Source: DATLYB01 sp964502525
GTDB taxonomy: Bacteria > Bacteroidota > Bacteroidia > Chitinophagales > CAIOSU01
Direction: 5' to 3'
Length of the DNA: 52,852 nt
Assembly (NCBI GenBank): GCA_964502525.1
Contig: CAZCXH010000013.1
Location: 1-52,852 of the forward strand
Below the pieces are notes generated by a model. The model was not told the DNA's origin, did not search any database, and saw only the letters and a program-made list of their open reading frames with translations. Made by a program: the position numbers and the translations under genes. Positions 25,546 through 34,387 of the stretch are shown here, piece after piece. The first letter of the stretch is position 1; each line of letters starts with the position of its first letter.

Positions 25546-25977
25546 ATGATTGACACTGCGTATATCGAACGTTGCACTAACGCTTTGGAAAAGGCTCTCG
25601 GTTTGCTAAACAAGGCGAAGAAAGATTCAATTGACTATGACATGTATCGCTCGGCTTGCGTAAAGGAGTTTGAAATTGTGCCGGAGCAAAGCGGAAAACT
25701 GCTCAGGGAAATTCTGAAGCCCTATTTTGCCACCTCGAAAGATGCGGACAAACTCGTTTTCAAGGATATCTTCCGTCATGCCGCTCTTCACAGCATCCTC
25801 TCTTCTGCTCGGACAGAGCGATGGCTTGCATACCGTGATAACCGCAACACAACTGCCCATGATTATGGCGCAGGATTCGCGGAGGACACCCTGAAATTGC
25901 TGCCGCAGTTTATCGTTGATTCCCGCTCGTTGGTGAAAATCATTAAAATGCAAAATGCTGCTAAGGGAAAAGGATAA
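25546..25977 (+). CDS. HEPN-domain protein, nucleotidyltransferase substrate-binding type (HI0074-like)
   Basis: 143 residues from the ATG at 25546; a TTG at 25531 would add five. The all-helical chain carries the HEPN motif R-x4-H in RNTTAH (in YRDNRNTTAHDYG), and the YDMYRSACVKEFEI pattern typical of nucleotidyltransferase substrate-binding (HI0074) proteins. The next gene is its MNT partner with a 23-base overlap. Known biology: HEPN/MNT pairs act as toxin-antitoxin modules in which HEPN is an RNase or is modified by MNT. Confidence 0.85.
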   Translation: MIDTAYIERCTNALEKALGLLNKAKKDSIDYDMYRSACVKEFEIVPEQSGKLLREILKPYFATSKDADKLVFKDIFRHAALHSILSSARTERWLAYRDNRNTTAHDYGAGFAEDTLKLLPQFIVDSRSLVKIIKMQNAAKGKG

Positions 25978-26260
25978 GGAAATATTGCTTTCGCTTTTCA
26001 AAGCGGAGATTCACCAGCCTGTGGAAGTGCTTGCCTATGGCAGCCGCGTGAACGGCAGGGCGCATGATTCAAGCGACCTTGACCTTGTTATTAAAGCAAA
26101 AAACAACAAGCCGCTTAACGGAGAACTGCTGATGAGCCTGATTGAAAAAATCAAAGACAGCAGTATCCCATTTCTTGTAGAGTTGCGCGACTGGAACAGG
26201 CTGCCCGCTTCGTTTCATCCGCAGATTATGGAGAAGCATGAAGTGCTGTATGAGTCTTGA
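25955..26260 (+). CDS. MNT minimal nucleotidyltransferase (HI0073-like)
   Basis: 101 residues. The nucleotidyltransferase motif GSRVNGRAHDSSDLDLVI holds the G-S-x-x-x-G and D-x-D residues for metal and NTP binding, and VELRDW supplies the third acidic strand. Size and motif fit the minimal nucleotidyltransferases that pair with HEPN proteins. In characterised pairs MNT adds AMP groups to HEPN and so silences it. The start ATG lies inside the HEPN gene, which suggests translational coupling. Confidence 0.87.
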   Translation: MLLREKDKEILLSLFKAEIHQPVEVLAYGSRVNGRAHDSSDLDLVIKAKNNKPLNGELLMSLIEKIKDSSIPFLVELRDWNRLPASFHPQIMEKHEVLYES

Positions 26261-26291
26261 AAAACAGAAGTATATATCTGTTATCTGTTCT

Positions 26292-29200
26292 CTAACTCTT
26301 CGCCATCTTATCGCCCACCCAATACCTGAATTTGTCGAACAGCAGGTACATCACCGGCACAATGATGAGCGTGAGGAACGTAGCAAATGAAAGTCCGAAG
26401 ATAATTGTCCACGCAAGCGGTCCCCAGAACACCACGTTGTCGCCTCCGATGTGGATGTTAGGATTCCAGTGGTCGAAGAACGTGGCGTAGTTGAAGTTGA
26501 AACCCACTGCGAGCGGCACCAAACCCAAAATGGCAGTAATCGCGGTGAGCAGCACGGGGCGCAGCCTCTGTTCTCCGCCATGAATAATCGAGTTCACCAT
26601 TTCTCCAAATGGCAGGCGCTGTGTTTCATCCAGACCGAGTTCCGCTTTTTTCCGCTCGCGCAGAAATTCGATGCAGTCCATGAGCACAATGGCGTTGGTA
26701 ACGACCACGCCTGCAAGTGAAATAATGCCGATGCCCGTCATGAGGATGGCGATGTCCATGTCGAAAATTGAATAGCCGAGAAACACGCCAATGGTGCTGA
26801 ACAGCACCGAACTCATAATAACGAGCGGTGTGTGCAGGGTTTTAAACTGCGTTACCACCACCATGAAAATGAGGAACAGCGCGATGATGAACGCGTTCAC
26901 CAGAAATCCGAGCGACTCCGCCTGCTTCTCCTGCTCGCCCGTGAGCTTCACCTGGAAGCCCGCGGGAATTGTGTAGCCCGCCAGCGCCTTGCGGATTTTG
27001 GCGTTCACCTCGTTGGCGTTGTAGCCTTCATTTTCTTTTACATTTGAATAAATTGTAATCACACGGTCTAAATCTTTTCTCTTTATTGAGCCGTAGCTGG
27101 TAGTGTATTCCACAGTGGCGACAGATGAAATCGGAATTGTAACGAAACGCCCGCTGTTCATGTCGCGGAACGTGATTTCCTGATTGAGCAGCGCGGGCAA
27201 GTTGTTGCGGTTCTCTTCGTTGAAGCGCACCATAATCGGATATTCGTCTTCGCCCAGCTTATATTTTGAAACTTCCTTGCCGAACAATGCCGTGCGGATG
27301 GACATCGCAATCTGCCCGGTGGAAAGCCCGAAGCGCCTTGCCGCGCTGCGGTCAACATGCACAATCAGCTCCGGTTTTCCTTTTTCCAAATCGAGATGCA
27401 GTTCTTCGATGCCGCCAATGTTGAATGTGTTGATGTAACTGCGCAGGTCTTCGGCAAGTTTCACCAGTTGCTCATAATCTTCTCCGCTCACTTCGATGTT
27501 CACCTGTTTTCCCATGGGCGGTCCCATCGGATTTTTGTCAACAATCATCGTTACGCCCGGAAACACATTGATGTCGTTGCGCAGTTTCTCCATGATTTTG
27601 CCGGTCTTCACATGCGTGCGTTTTTCAAAATCAACAAATGCCACGGTGATTTTGGCTTTGTTGGGCGTAATGCCGATGGAAGGTCCGAGCATCGGGTCAG
27701 TGGTGCCCGCGCCTACGTTGGTGATGATGGACTCCACCACATCTTCGTAGCCTTCGAGCGATTTATAAACTTTCTGCTGAACCCGCTTTGCCACTTCATT
27801 TGTTTTTTCAATATCGGTGCCGAGCGGCAGCTCGATGAAAATATTGACATACTGCGGCTCATTCACGGGGAAAAATGTAACCTGAGGCGCGCGTTTTCCG
27901 AGGAAGAAAAAAGTAGCAAACAAAAGAAACACCACGCCAGCCATAAACAAATAGGGACGGATGCCGCTCGTGGCAAAGGTCAGCAGCCGCGCATATCCTT
28001 TTTCGATTCCCACCAGAATATTGTGCTGAAACCAGAATGAAACCGGAGACAGCACATAATTATTCAGCAGCATGATAATAATCACCCAAATCATCAGGTT
28101 GGCGGGCGTATTCATTTTCATTGCGAAAAAGATTCCTGCAAACACCGCGAGGATGCCGATGCTGATGAACAGCGGTTTGATTTTTATTTTCTGATGCTCA
28201 TCCTGCACTTTCATAAACAGGGACGCGAGCGCGGGATTGATAATTGTCGCAACAATCAGCGATGCGGCAAGCGCAATCATGAATGTGATGGGAAGATATT
28301 TCATGAATTCGCCTGACAAATCATTCCAGAATAAAAGCGGCACAAATGCGATTACGGTGGTGATGGTAGATGCGATTACGGCAGCCGCCACTTCGCCCAC
28401 GCCTTCCTTTGCAGCCTGCAATGGCGACATGCCCTGCTGCATGAGGCGGTAGGTATTTTCAACGACAACAATTCCGTCATCCACTAAACGCCCGAGCGCG
28501 AGCACGAGTGAAAACAGCACCATCGTGTTCAGCGTAACGCCAACAATGTTGAGCAGCGCAAGGCTGATGAGCATGGAGAGCGGAATGGCGATGCCCACGA
28601 ACATCGCGTTGCGCAAGCCCATGAACAGTTGCAGAATCAGCACAACGAGAATGATGCCGGAGATGATTTCATTCTGAAGATGATGCACGTTCATGCGTGT
28701 CATTCTCGACTGGTCATTGGTGAACGTGATTTCAAGATTGTCGGGGAGTTTTTCCTTCTTCGCCTTGTCCACGATGAGCAGGATTTTGTCCACCGCGTTG
28801 ATGAGGTTCTCGCCTGCGCGTTTTTTCACATCAAGCGAAACAACGGGCAGGTCGCGTGAGCGTGCGTAGCTTTCGCGCTCTTTGTAATCAAACGAAACGT
28901 CAGCGATGTCTTTCAGCAGCACCACCTGCTGGTTCATATTCTTGATGACGATGTTGCTGATTTCCTCCGCATTCTTAAACTCGCCAATCACGCGGATATT
29001 CCTGCGGGAAGAGTCAGTAAGAATGTCTCCACCTGAAATCGTGAGGTTTTCGTAAGCAATCGCGCTCTCAATATCTCCGAAAGCGATTTCCAGCGCGTTC
29101 ATCTTGTGCACGTCCACGTCCACCTTGATTTCACGGTCGCGCGCGCCCTTGATTTCCACGTCAGTGATTTCCGGCAACTTCTCGATTTCATCCTCCAGAT

Positions 29201-29720
29201 ACTCCGCATATTCTTTTAAAAAATCCATCGGAATATCGCCTGAAAGGTTGATGTTCATGATGGGAATAAGTTCGGAGAAATCCATCTCGAACACGTCCGG
29301 GTCTTTATCCAAATCATCGGGCAGTTCCTGTTTTGCGCGGTCAACGGCATCTTTCACTTCCTGCAAAGCCTTGTCAGGCTCCACTTCAAAGCCAAACTCT
29401 ACGATAATCATGGAATAATCCTGAATGGAAGTGGATTTGATATTATCAATTCCGTTGATGGTATTGATTTCTTTTTCAATGGGGCGCGAAATCAGGTTTT
29501 CAATATCGGTGGGCGAGTTACCGGGGTAAACCGTTCCTACGAAAATGGTGGGCACCACCACTTCAGGAAAATTTTCGCGCGGCATGGTGTTGTAGGCGGT
29601 GATGCCGCCCACGAGAATCATCGCCAGCAGCAGGAACACTACGGGCTTGTTCTTAATCGCAAACGTGGACGGACCGAATTCGCGTTTTACGCGGTTTTTG
29701 TCTAATTCTTTTTCAGACAT
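26292..29720 (-). CDS. RND-family efflux transporter, inner-membrane pump
   Basis: 1142 residues. The AcrB-like layout is present: first TM (VVFLLLAMILVGGITAYNTMPRENFPEVVVP), large periplasmic loop with YPGNSPTDIENLISRPIEKEINTI, and six-helix blocks. TM4 contains LGRLVDDGIVVVENT with the two aspartates of the proton relay near residues 406-408. A second large loop and second helix block (FLLFATFFFLGKRAP, GVVVTNAIVLMD) follow. The pump takes small molecules from the inner membrane/periplasm to the TolC channel using the proton gradient. Substrates cannot be read from the sequence. It is the last gene of the TetR-TolC-MFP-RND operon. Confidence 0.93.
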   Translation of the reverse strand: MSEKELDKNRVKREFGPSTFAIKNKPVVFLLLAMILVGGITAYNTMPRENFPEVVVPTIFVGTVYPGNSPTDIENLISRPIEKEINTINGIDNIKSTSIQDYSMIIVEFGFEVEPDKALQEVKDAVDRAKQELPDDLDKDPDVFEMDFSELIPIMNINLSGDIPMDFLKEYAEYLEDEIEKLPEITDVEIKGARDREIKVDVDVHKMNALEIAFGDIESAIAYENLTISGGDILTDSSRRNIRVIGEFKNAEEISNIVIKNMNQQVVLLKDIADVSFDYKERESYARSRDLPVVSLDVKKRAGENLINAVDKILLIVDKAKKEKLPDNLEITFTNDQSRMTRMNVHHLQNEIISGIILVVLILQLFMGLRNAMFVGIAIPLSMLISLALLNIVGVTLNTMVLFSLVLALGRLVDDGIVVVENTYRLMQQGMSPLQAAKEGVGEVAAAVIASTITTVIAFVPLLFWNDLSGEFMKYLPITFMIALAASLIVATIINPALASLFMKVQDEHQKIKIKPLFISIGILAVFAGIFFAMKMNTPANLMIWVIIIMLLNNYVLSPVSFWFQHNILVGIEKGYARLLTFATSGIRPYLFMAGVVFLLFATFFFLGKRAPQVTFFPVNEPQYVNIFIELPLGTDIEKTNEVAKRVQQKVYKSLEGYEDVVESIITNVGAGTTDPMLGPSIGITPNKAKITVAFVDFEKRTHVKTGKIMEKLRNDINVFPGVTMIVDKNPMGPPMGKQVNIEVSGEDYEQLVKLAEDLRSYINTFNIGGIEELHLDLEKGKPELIVHVDRSAARRFGLSTGQIAMSIRTALFGKEVSKYKLGEDEYPIMVRFNEENRNNLPALLNQEITFRDMNSGRFVTIPISSVATVEYTTSYGSIKRKDLDRVITIYSNVKENEGYNANEVNAKIRKALAGYTIPAGFQVKLTGEQEKQAESLGFLVNAFIIALFLIFMVVVTQFKTLHTPLVIMSSVLFSTIGVFLGYSIFDMDIAILMTGIGIISLAGVVVTNAIVLMDCIEFLRERKKAELGLDETQRLPFGEMVNSIIHGGEQRLRPVLLTAITAILGLVPLAVGFNFNYATFFDHWNPNIHIGGDNVVFWGPLAWTIIFGLSFATFLTLIIVPVMYLLFDKFRYWVGDKMAKS

Positions 29721-29735
29721 AGTATTTTATTAAAA

Positions 29736-29926
29736 GCCTCACCCGCCCCCTCTCCAAAGGAGAGGGAGTCAGGGCGGTAGTTCATTTAAAGAAGAAAAGC
29801 AGTTATCATTTATTTTTCTATCTCTAATAATTAGTCGTGTCAATCGTCATCAATAAATAAAAATCATTTATTTAATGGGCATCACTCCGGTCTCCCCTCT
29901 CCTTTGGAGAAGGGGCGGGGGTGAGG
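29736..29926. repeat. Inverted pair of CCCTCTCC palindromic repeats between MFP and RND genes
   Basis: The copy at 29736-29779 (CCCTCTCC at 29748-29755, AAA, GGAGAGGG at 29759-29766, preceded by GCCTCACCC) and the copy at 29892-29926 (CCCCTCTCC, TTT, GGAGAAGGGG, ending GGTGAGGC) are in opposite orientation around about 110 AT-rich bases. They fill the 209-base gap between the two genes. Confidence 0.75.
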
Positions 29927-29929
29927 CTG

Positions 29930-31066
29930 TTACTTCTGAATCTCCACCACCGCGCCATCGGTTACGTATTGAAATCCTTCATTCACCAGCGCTTCTCCCT
30001 GCGTCAGTCCGGAGAGAATTTCCGTTTCTCCTCCGTATGATTTTCCCGCGGTGATGCTGCGCTTCTGCGCGACAGGCTCGCTGTTTTGCGCCACCACATA
30101 AACAAAATCCTGATTATTCTCACGCTGCACGATGCGCGTGGGAACGGTGAGCGCTTTGGGATTCTGATATTCTGAAAGTTTAATGAGCGCAAGCAGGTTT
30201 GCTTTCAACGCATGGTCTTTATTGGGAATCTCCACTTCAACGCGAAACGTGCGGTTGGACGGGTTAATAATGTTGCCGGCTGAAGCAACCACCGCTTTTT
30301 TCTCGATTCCAAGCGAAGGGAATGCGATAACCACTTCACCGCCTTTTTTCACCGAGGCGATATACCGCTCCGGCATATCGGCTTTCACCTTGATGAGGTC
30401 CAGATTTACCACATTGAGCAGCGGAAAACCGGGTGCAGCCGTTTCACCCTGCCTGATGCGAATGAGTTCCACCGTGCCGCTGACAGGCGCTTTGATGCGC
30501 GTTTTTTCCAACTGCGTTTGCAGCGTTTGTAGTTTTTTCTCTAATGTTTCCTTCCCGTTTTTTGCTTCGAGATACTGAATTTCAGAGCCGATGTTTTTCT
30601 TCCAGAGGCTTTCCTGCTTTTGAAAAACGGTAACCGCTAAATCATACGACACGCGCACATCTTCGATTTGCTTTACAATCAAATCGTCATCCAGCTTCAC
30701 CAGCAGTTGCCCTTTCTTCACCACATCTCCATCTTCCACCGCAATGTCCGTTACCCTGCCGCCCATCTCCGCGCTTACCGCCACGTTCTGGTCGGATTCT
30801 GCATTACCCTGAATTTCGATGTAGCTGGTAAAAGGTTTTTCCGCCACGGTGAACGTAGTGATGAGCTTACCCTTTTTCTTTTCCGTTAAAGCCGTGGAAT
30901 CCTTGCTCAGGATTTCTTTCTCCAGCTCCATAATCTGGAAGTGAATATTCTCCTGTTGTTTTTTCAACTCCTCCAGTTGCTGCTTTTTTGCAGCAAGGTC
31001 ATCCTGTTGTTTGCAGCCTGCCAGCGAAATGATTGCAAGTAGCGTGAGAAAAAATTTTATTTTCAT
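29930..31066 (-). CDS. RND efflux periplasmic adaptor (membrane fusion lipoprotein)
   Basis: 378 residues. A lipoprotein signal ends in LAGC with Cys18. A heptad-rich coiled coil follows at about 22-52 (LAAKKQQLEELKKQQENIHFQIMELEKEILS). The lipoyl/barrel-sandwich part is split around a helical hairpin (VAVSAEMGGRVTDIAVEDGDVVKKGQLLVKLDD, then KTRIKAPVSGTVELIRIRQGETAAPGFPLLNVV). The C-terminal membrane-proximal domain contains VPTRIVQRENNQDFVYVV. It bridges the RND pump and TolC channel. Confidence 0.92.
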   Translation of the reverse strand: MKIKFFLTLLAIISLAGCKQQDDLAAKKQQLEELKKQQENIHFQIMELEKEILSKDSTALTEKKKGKLITTFTVAEKPFTSYIEIQGNAESDQNVAVSAEMGGRVTDIAVEDGDVVKKGQLLVKLDDDLIVKQIEDVRVSYDLAVTVFQKQESLWKKNIGSEIQYLEAKNGKETLEKKLQTLQTQLEKTRIKAPVSGTVELIRIRQGETAAPGFPLLNVVNLDLIKVKADMPERYIASVKKGGEVVIAFPSLGIEKKAVVASAGNIINPSNRTFRVEVEIPNKDHALKANLLALIKLSEYQNPKALTVPTRIVQRENNQDFVYVVAQNSEPVAQKRSITAGKSYGGETEILSGLTQGEALVNEGFQYVTDGAVVEIQK

Positions 31067-31088
31067 TCTAAAAAATTTTTATTAACCC

Positions 31089-31270
31089 AGCCTCACCCCC
31101 TTCCCCCTCTCCTTTGGAGAGGGGGAATGAAGCGTAGTGCTTTATTATTGAATATCATTTTCAACGTCCGAACAACTTAACCCAATTAACCTTAGCCTTT
31201 TCCTCGATTTTATTTCAAAGGATAATCATCCGGACTCCCTTCTCCTTTGGAGAAGGGGCGGGGATGAGGC
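31089..31270. repeat. Inverted pair of CCCTCTCC palindromic repeats between TolC and MFP genes
   Basis: The copy at 31089-31122 (GCCTCACCCCC, CCCCCTCTCC, TTT, GGAGAGGGGG) and the copy at 31233-31270 (CTCCCTTCTCC, TTT, GGAGAAGGGGCGGGG, ending GATGAGGC) bracket about 110 bases. The right copy, including the flanking ATCATCCGG, matches the right copy at 29880-29926, so the two gaps carry the same composite element. Confidence 0.75.
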
Positions 31271-31271
31271 T

Positions 31272-32609
31272 TTAGTAGTTTCCTAATGCTTTTTCCAGTT
31301 CCACTTTCTTCACCAGCAGGTTATACTTTGCATTCACGTAGCTTGCCTGTGTTTGCGACAAGTCAGCCTCCGCATTTGCCAGTTCAAGGCTGGAACCGAT
31401 TCCTTCCTGATACATCGTTTTCACCTTCTCATAAATTTTTTCAGCGAGTTTCAGGTTGTCCTGCTGATTTTGATATTCATCCATTGCGGTTTTGTATTCC
31501 GTTCTGGTCTGTGTTACCTGCAGGTTAGATGCCTGTTTGAAATCTTCCAACTGGTTTTGAATTTTCTGCTGGTCTAATTTTTTCTGCTGATATACCGCGC
31601 CATTACGGTAGCTGTCGAAAATCGGCACGCGGATTTCAAAACCCCAGTAGGAGGTGTTGAACCATTTTTTTTCAAAGTCGAAGATGTCAAATTCCTGGCG
31701 CTGTGCATTCCATCCGTAGCCGGCAAAGGCGTAAATAGCCGGGAAATAAGCAGCGCGAATCCGCTGCGCATCATAGCCGCGCATGCTGTACTGCAAACCG
31801 AGCAGCCGGTATTCCGCGCGCGTTTCATAATTAAACTGCGCATCGGCATCGAGCGTATTGGCAAGCAGAACCGCATCGAGCTTGTCGGTAAGCACCACTT
31901 CAATCGTATGGTCAATGCCCATGTGATACTTGAGCAGATTCTTCGCAAGTTCAGCCTGCAGTAACGTGCGTTTTTCCATCGTTTCCATATTGGAAAGCTG
32001 CAGTTGCAATCTGTCCACATCAAGTTCTTCGCTGAAGCCCGCTTTGTACAGCTCGGTGATTTCGTAGAGCAGCTTTTTCAGTGTCTCCATATTCTTTTTC
32101 ACTATCTCCTGTCCTTCCTGAGCAACAAGCACCGCATAGTACGCCTTCGTTACGTTTGCCCGCACTTCCGTGTCGGTGAGTTTGATTTGCTCCTGCGACA
32201 TCGCGTTGATGCTGCGATTCGCTTTCAACCCGATAAAATATCTGCCGTCAACTATCAGTTGTGTAAGGGTAAAATCTGCATAAACATTGTGTGCAGTGCC
32301 GAACTCAACCTGAAACTCTTCAGTCTGGAGCGGAAACGTGTTTGCCGGCACGATGCTCACCGGCAGTTTGATATTATGCTTGTAAGTGAGCGATGAGGAT
32401 AACTGCGGCAAGCCGGTGGTGATGATTTCAAGCGTGCGTTTCTTGTTGATTTGCGCGTCAAGGTCGCTGTTCTTTGCCTGTGTGTTGTTTTCCAATGCAA
32501 ACTTTATCGCTTCTTCAAGCGAGAAGCTCAGCGTCTTTTCATTTTGCGCAAGGGCGCTTAACGAAAAAAGAAGGTGAAGGAGAAAGAAGGTTGCGGTTGG
32601 GCGAAACAT
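31272..32609 (-). CDS. TolC-family outer-membrane channel
   Basis: 445 residues. A signal peptide (FFLLHLLFSLSALAQ) and two TolC repeats of long helices with the family features LSLEEAIKFALENNTQAKNSDLD near the N-terminus, and YRNGAVYQQKKLDQQKIQNQLEDFKQASNLQVTQTRTEY plus YEKVKTMYQEGIGSSLELANAEADLSQTQASYVNAKYNLL near the C-terminus. It supplies the exit duct for the RND pump. It begins one base after the TetR stop, so both are cotranscribed. Confidence 0.93.
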   Translation of the reverse strand: MFRPTATFFLLHLLFSLSALAQNEKTLSFSLEEAIKFALENNTQAKNSDLDAQINKKRTLEIITTGLPQLSSSLTYKHNIKLPVSIVPANTFPLQTEEFQVEFGTAHNVYADFTLTQLIVDGRYFIGLKANRSINAMSQEQIKLTDTEVRANVTKAYYAVLVAQEGQEIVKKNMETLKKLLYEITELYKAGFSEELDVDRLQLQLSNMETMEKRTLLQAELAKNLLKYHMGIDHTIEVVLTDKLDAVLLANTLDADAQFNYETRAEYRLLGLQYSMRGYDAQRIRAAYFPAIYAFAGYGWNAQRQEFDIFDFEKKWFNTSYWGFEIRVPIFDSYRNGAVYQQKKLDQQKIQNQLEDFKQASNLQVTQTRTEYKTAMDEYQNQQDNLKLAEKIYEKVKTMYQEGIGSSLELANAEADLSQTQASYVNAKYNLLVKKVELEKALGNY

Positions 32610-32610
32610 G

Positions 32611-33210
32611 TCAAATCAGTTTTTGCTTCTCTAAATATTTCAGCCCCTTTTCAGAGGCGATGGCGCGCACATGATACTTCAGATATTCTGCATATACATC
32701 CATCACGCTGTATTGCGGAAACGGAAACACTTCCTGGTTCACCACAATTTCCGTCCTTGCCGCATAAATCTTTGCCACGATATCGGGGTTGAAGTCATTG
32801 CGGTACAGCCCCTGTCTGACTCCTTTCTCGATATTCCCCAGAATACACGAACAGATAAATGTGTTTTTAAAATCCAAAAACATCTGCCACCCTTCGGGAT
32901 GATATTTCTGCAAATCATAGAGCGTGGCCGGATTCATCTTGCTGATATGCACAAGCACGTGCCTGCCGATGGCAAGGATTTCATCAATGGCGTTTTCATT
33001 CTGCCGGCTGATTTCCTGCACCGCTTTCTTCTCATGCTCAATGTGGCTTTTCATCGCTTTTTTCACCAAATCATCCTTATCATTCACAAACTGGTAAAGC
33101 GTTTTCTTCGACATGCAGAGCTTCCCCGCAAAGTCATCCATCGTTACGCTCTTAATACCGTAACTGAGGAAAATCTCTTCGGCTTTGGCAAGAATTTGCT
33201 TGAGGTTCAT
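32611..33210 (-). CDS. TetR/AcrR-family regulator of the efflux operon
   Basis: 199 residues. The N-terminal helix-turn-helix is clear (ILAKAEEIFLSYGIKSVTMDDFAGKLCMSKKTLYQFVNDKDDLVKKAM, about 5-55). The C-terminal ligand domain is diverse, as usual. It is the first gene of the operon. A strong Bacteroidota promoter and an 8-bp-arm palindrome that covers its -33 element lie just upstream, which fits autoregulation and control of the pump. Confidence 0.92.
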   Translation of the reverse strand: MNLKQILAKAEEIFLSYGIKSVTMDDFAGKLCMSKKTLYQFVNDKDDLVKKAMKSHIEHEKKAVQEISRQNENAIDEILAIGRHVLVHISKMNPATLYDLQKYHPEGWQMFLDFKNTFICSCILGNIEKGVRQGLYRNDFNPDIVAKIYAARTEIVVNQEVFPFPQYSVMDVYAEYLKYHVRAIASEKGLKYLEKQKLI

Positions 33211-33223
33211 GTGAAAAACGAGG

Positions 33224-33275
33224 CAAATTTAGATAAATAAACGTTGGAAACAAAAATTTGTTCAAAAGTTTCCAA
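33224..33275 (-). promoter_or_regulatory. Efflux operon promoter with candidate TetR operator
   Basis: On the minus strand TTG (33253-33251), 19 bases, TAAATTTG (33231-33224), a near-ideal Bacteroidota promoter. Arms TTGGAAAC (33244-33251) and GTTTCCAA (33268-33275) form a perfect palindrome with a 16-base spacer covering the -33 box. A TetR protein bound there would block the polymerase. Confidence 0.65.
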
Positions 33276-33547
33276 AGTTTTTTTGAATGTGTAATAAATG
33301 TTCGGGATGAAGAATGACGGGGATTCCCCGTCTTACTCCTTTGGCATTTTCCACCGTTTCATAGCGAAAAAGAAATCGAACTTCAGGAACAGGGAGGTAT
33401 TCCTTGATAAATTTTTGCTGTGCTCCGCACCTGAAAAATATTATTGCCAAAACGATTGCCCGCATCCATGAAGATACTGAGCACATGCAAATTTTACAAC
33501 GGGTAATGGAATAACATTTTGATTAAGAAGCCGTAAAAGAACTGAAG
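33276..33547. other. Gap between efflux promoter and SDR gene, possible decayed coding remnant
   Basis: About 270 bases without a convincing gene. On the minus strand one frame reads VLSIFMDAGNRFGNNIFQVRST before a stop, and another frame continues IKEYLPVPEVRFLFRYETVENAKG. These could be two halves of a frameshifted remnant, since DAGN recalls beta-barrel outer-membrane proteins, but the match is too weak for a call. A short GGGGATTCCCC palindrome lies at about 33318-33330. Confidence 0.25.
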
Positions 33548-34387
33548 CTAACGCGCCATCATTTCCCTCACCCACTTCTTCTTTACAAACTCCCTGAACT
33601 TCATATTGAGGAAATAGTCCGGGAATGAATTTCTCGCAAAAAATGCCAGTTTCGCCTTGAACGGGTGCAGGATGTAAAATTTTCCTGATCCGGTTTGTTT
33701 CAGAACATAATCAGCCACTTTCTCTGGTGATATGGGAGCCTTCTCAATTTTCTTCCTGCCGATGGTTGTGGCGTTCTCATCTCCCCGCGCATGCTGCATG
33801 ATGCCGCTCTTGAAAAATTCAGGAAGCGCAACAGAAACCCTCACATTGAACGGCTTCAACTCCGCATAGATGCTTTCGCTCATCGCCAGGATTGCCGCTT
33901 TGGTGACATTGTACATAGCCATGTTAGGCATGCAGGCAATTGCGGCTACGCTTGATATTGTCAAAATATGTCCGCTTCGCTGCTTTTTCATCACTTGTGC
34001 TGCATAATGTGAACCATAGATCACCGCCATCTGGTTGATGCCGGTTATCCAATCCCATTTTTCAAGTTCATACTGCCCGAACAGCCCGCCATCGCCTATT
34101 CCGGCATTGTTGATCAGCAGGTCAACGCCACCGCATTTGGAAGTGAAATCATCAAAAGCTTTTTTGTAAGCCACTTTGTTGCTCACATCGAACTGATAAG
34201 CATGGCATTCTCCTCCGGCTGATTCAATTGCCCTCCGCGCTTCATCCAAGGCTTTGTCGCTGATGTCGGTGATGCCCGCCATCCAGCCGTCTTTGGCGAG
34301 CAGCGTGGCAAATGATTTCCCCAGCGACCCACCGCCACCAGTGATGAAAGCGCGTTTTGCCGGATACAGTTTTGAAAGATGATACAT
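33548..34387 (-). CDS. Short-chain dehydrogenase/reductase
   Basis: 279 residues. Classical SDR motifs: cofactor loop TGGGGSLG (about 16-23), DVS and NNAG (in LLINNAGIGDGG), catalytic serine in ISSVAA and YNVTK as the Y-x3-K pair. The acidic residue after the second strand (ITDISD) suggests NAD preference. The C-terminal 40 residues are basic with a hydrophobic stretch (FYILHPFKAKLAFFARNSFPDYFLNMKF), as in SDRs that associate with membranes. Substrate unknown. It is close to the sterol cluster (2 kb) but in another transcription unit, so a role in sterol oxidation is only a possibility. Confidence 0.88.
   Translation of the reverse strand: MYHLSKLYPAKRAFITGGGGSLGKSFATLLAKDGWMAGITDISDKALDEARRAIESAGGECHAYQFDVSNKVAYKKAFDDFTSKCGGVDLLINNAGIGDGGLFGQYELEKWDWITGINQMAVIYGSHYAAQVMKKQRSGHILTISSVAAIACMPNMAMYNVTKAAILAMSESIYAELKPFNVRVSVALPEFFKSGIMQHARGDENATTIGRKKIEKAPISPEKVADYVLKQTGSGKFYILHPFKAKLAFFARNSFPDYFLNMKFREFVKKKWVREMMAR

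Noticed and set aside
22907..26260. Defence island
   Set aside because: A SNF2 ATPase and a HEPN/MNT pair alone are not enough; no nuclease, methylase or other defence gene is adjacent.
33262..33486. Outer-membrane protein fragment
   Set aside because: Short DAGN-type similarity in one frame only; frames disagree and no clear family match, so noted only as a possible remnant.
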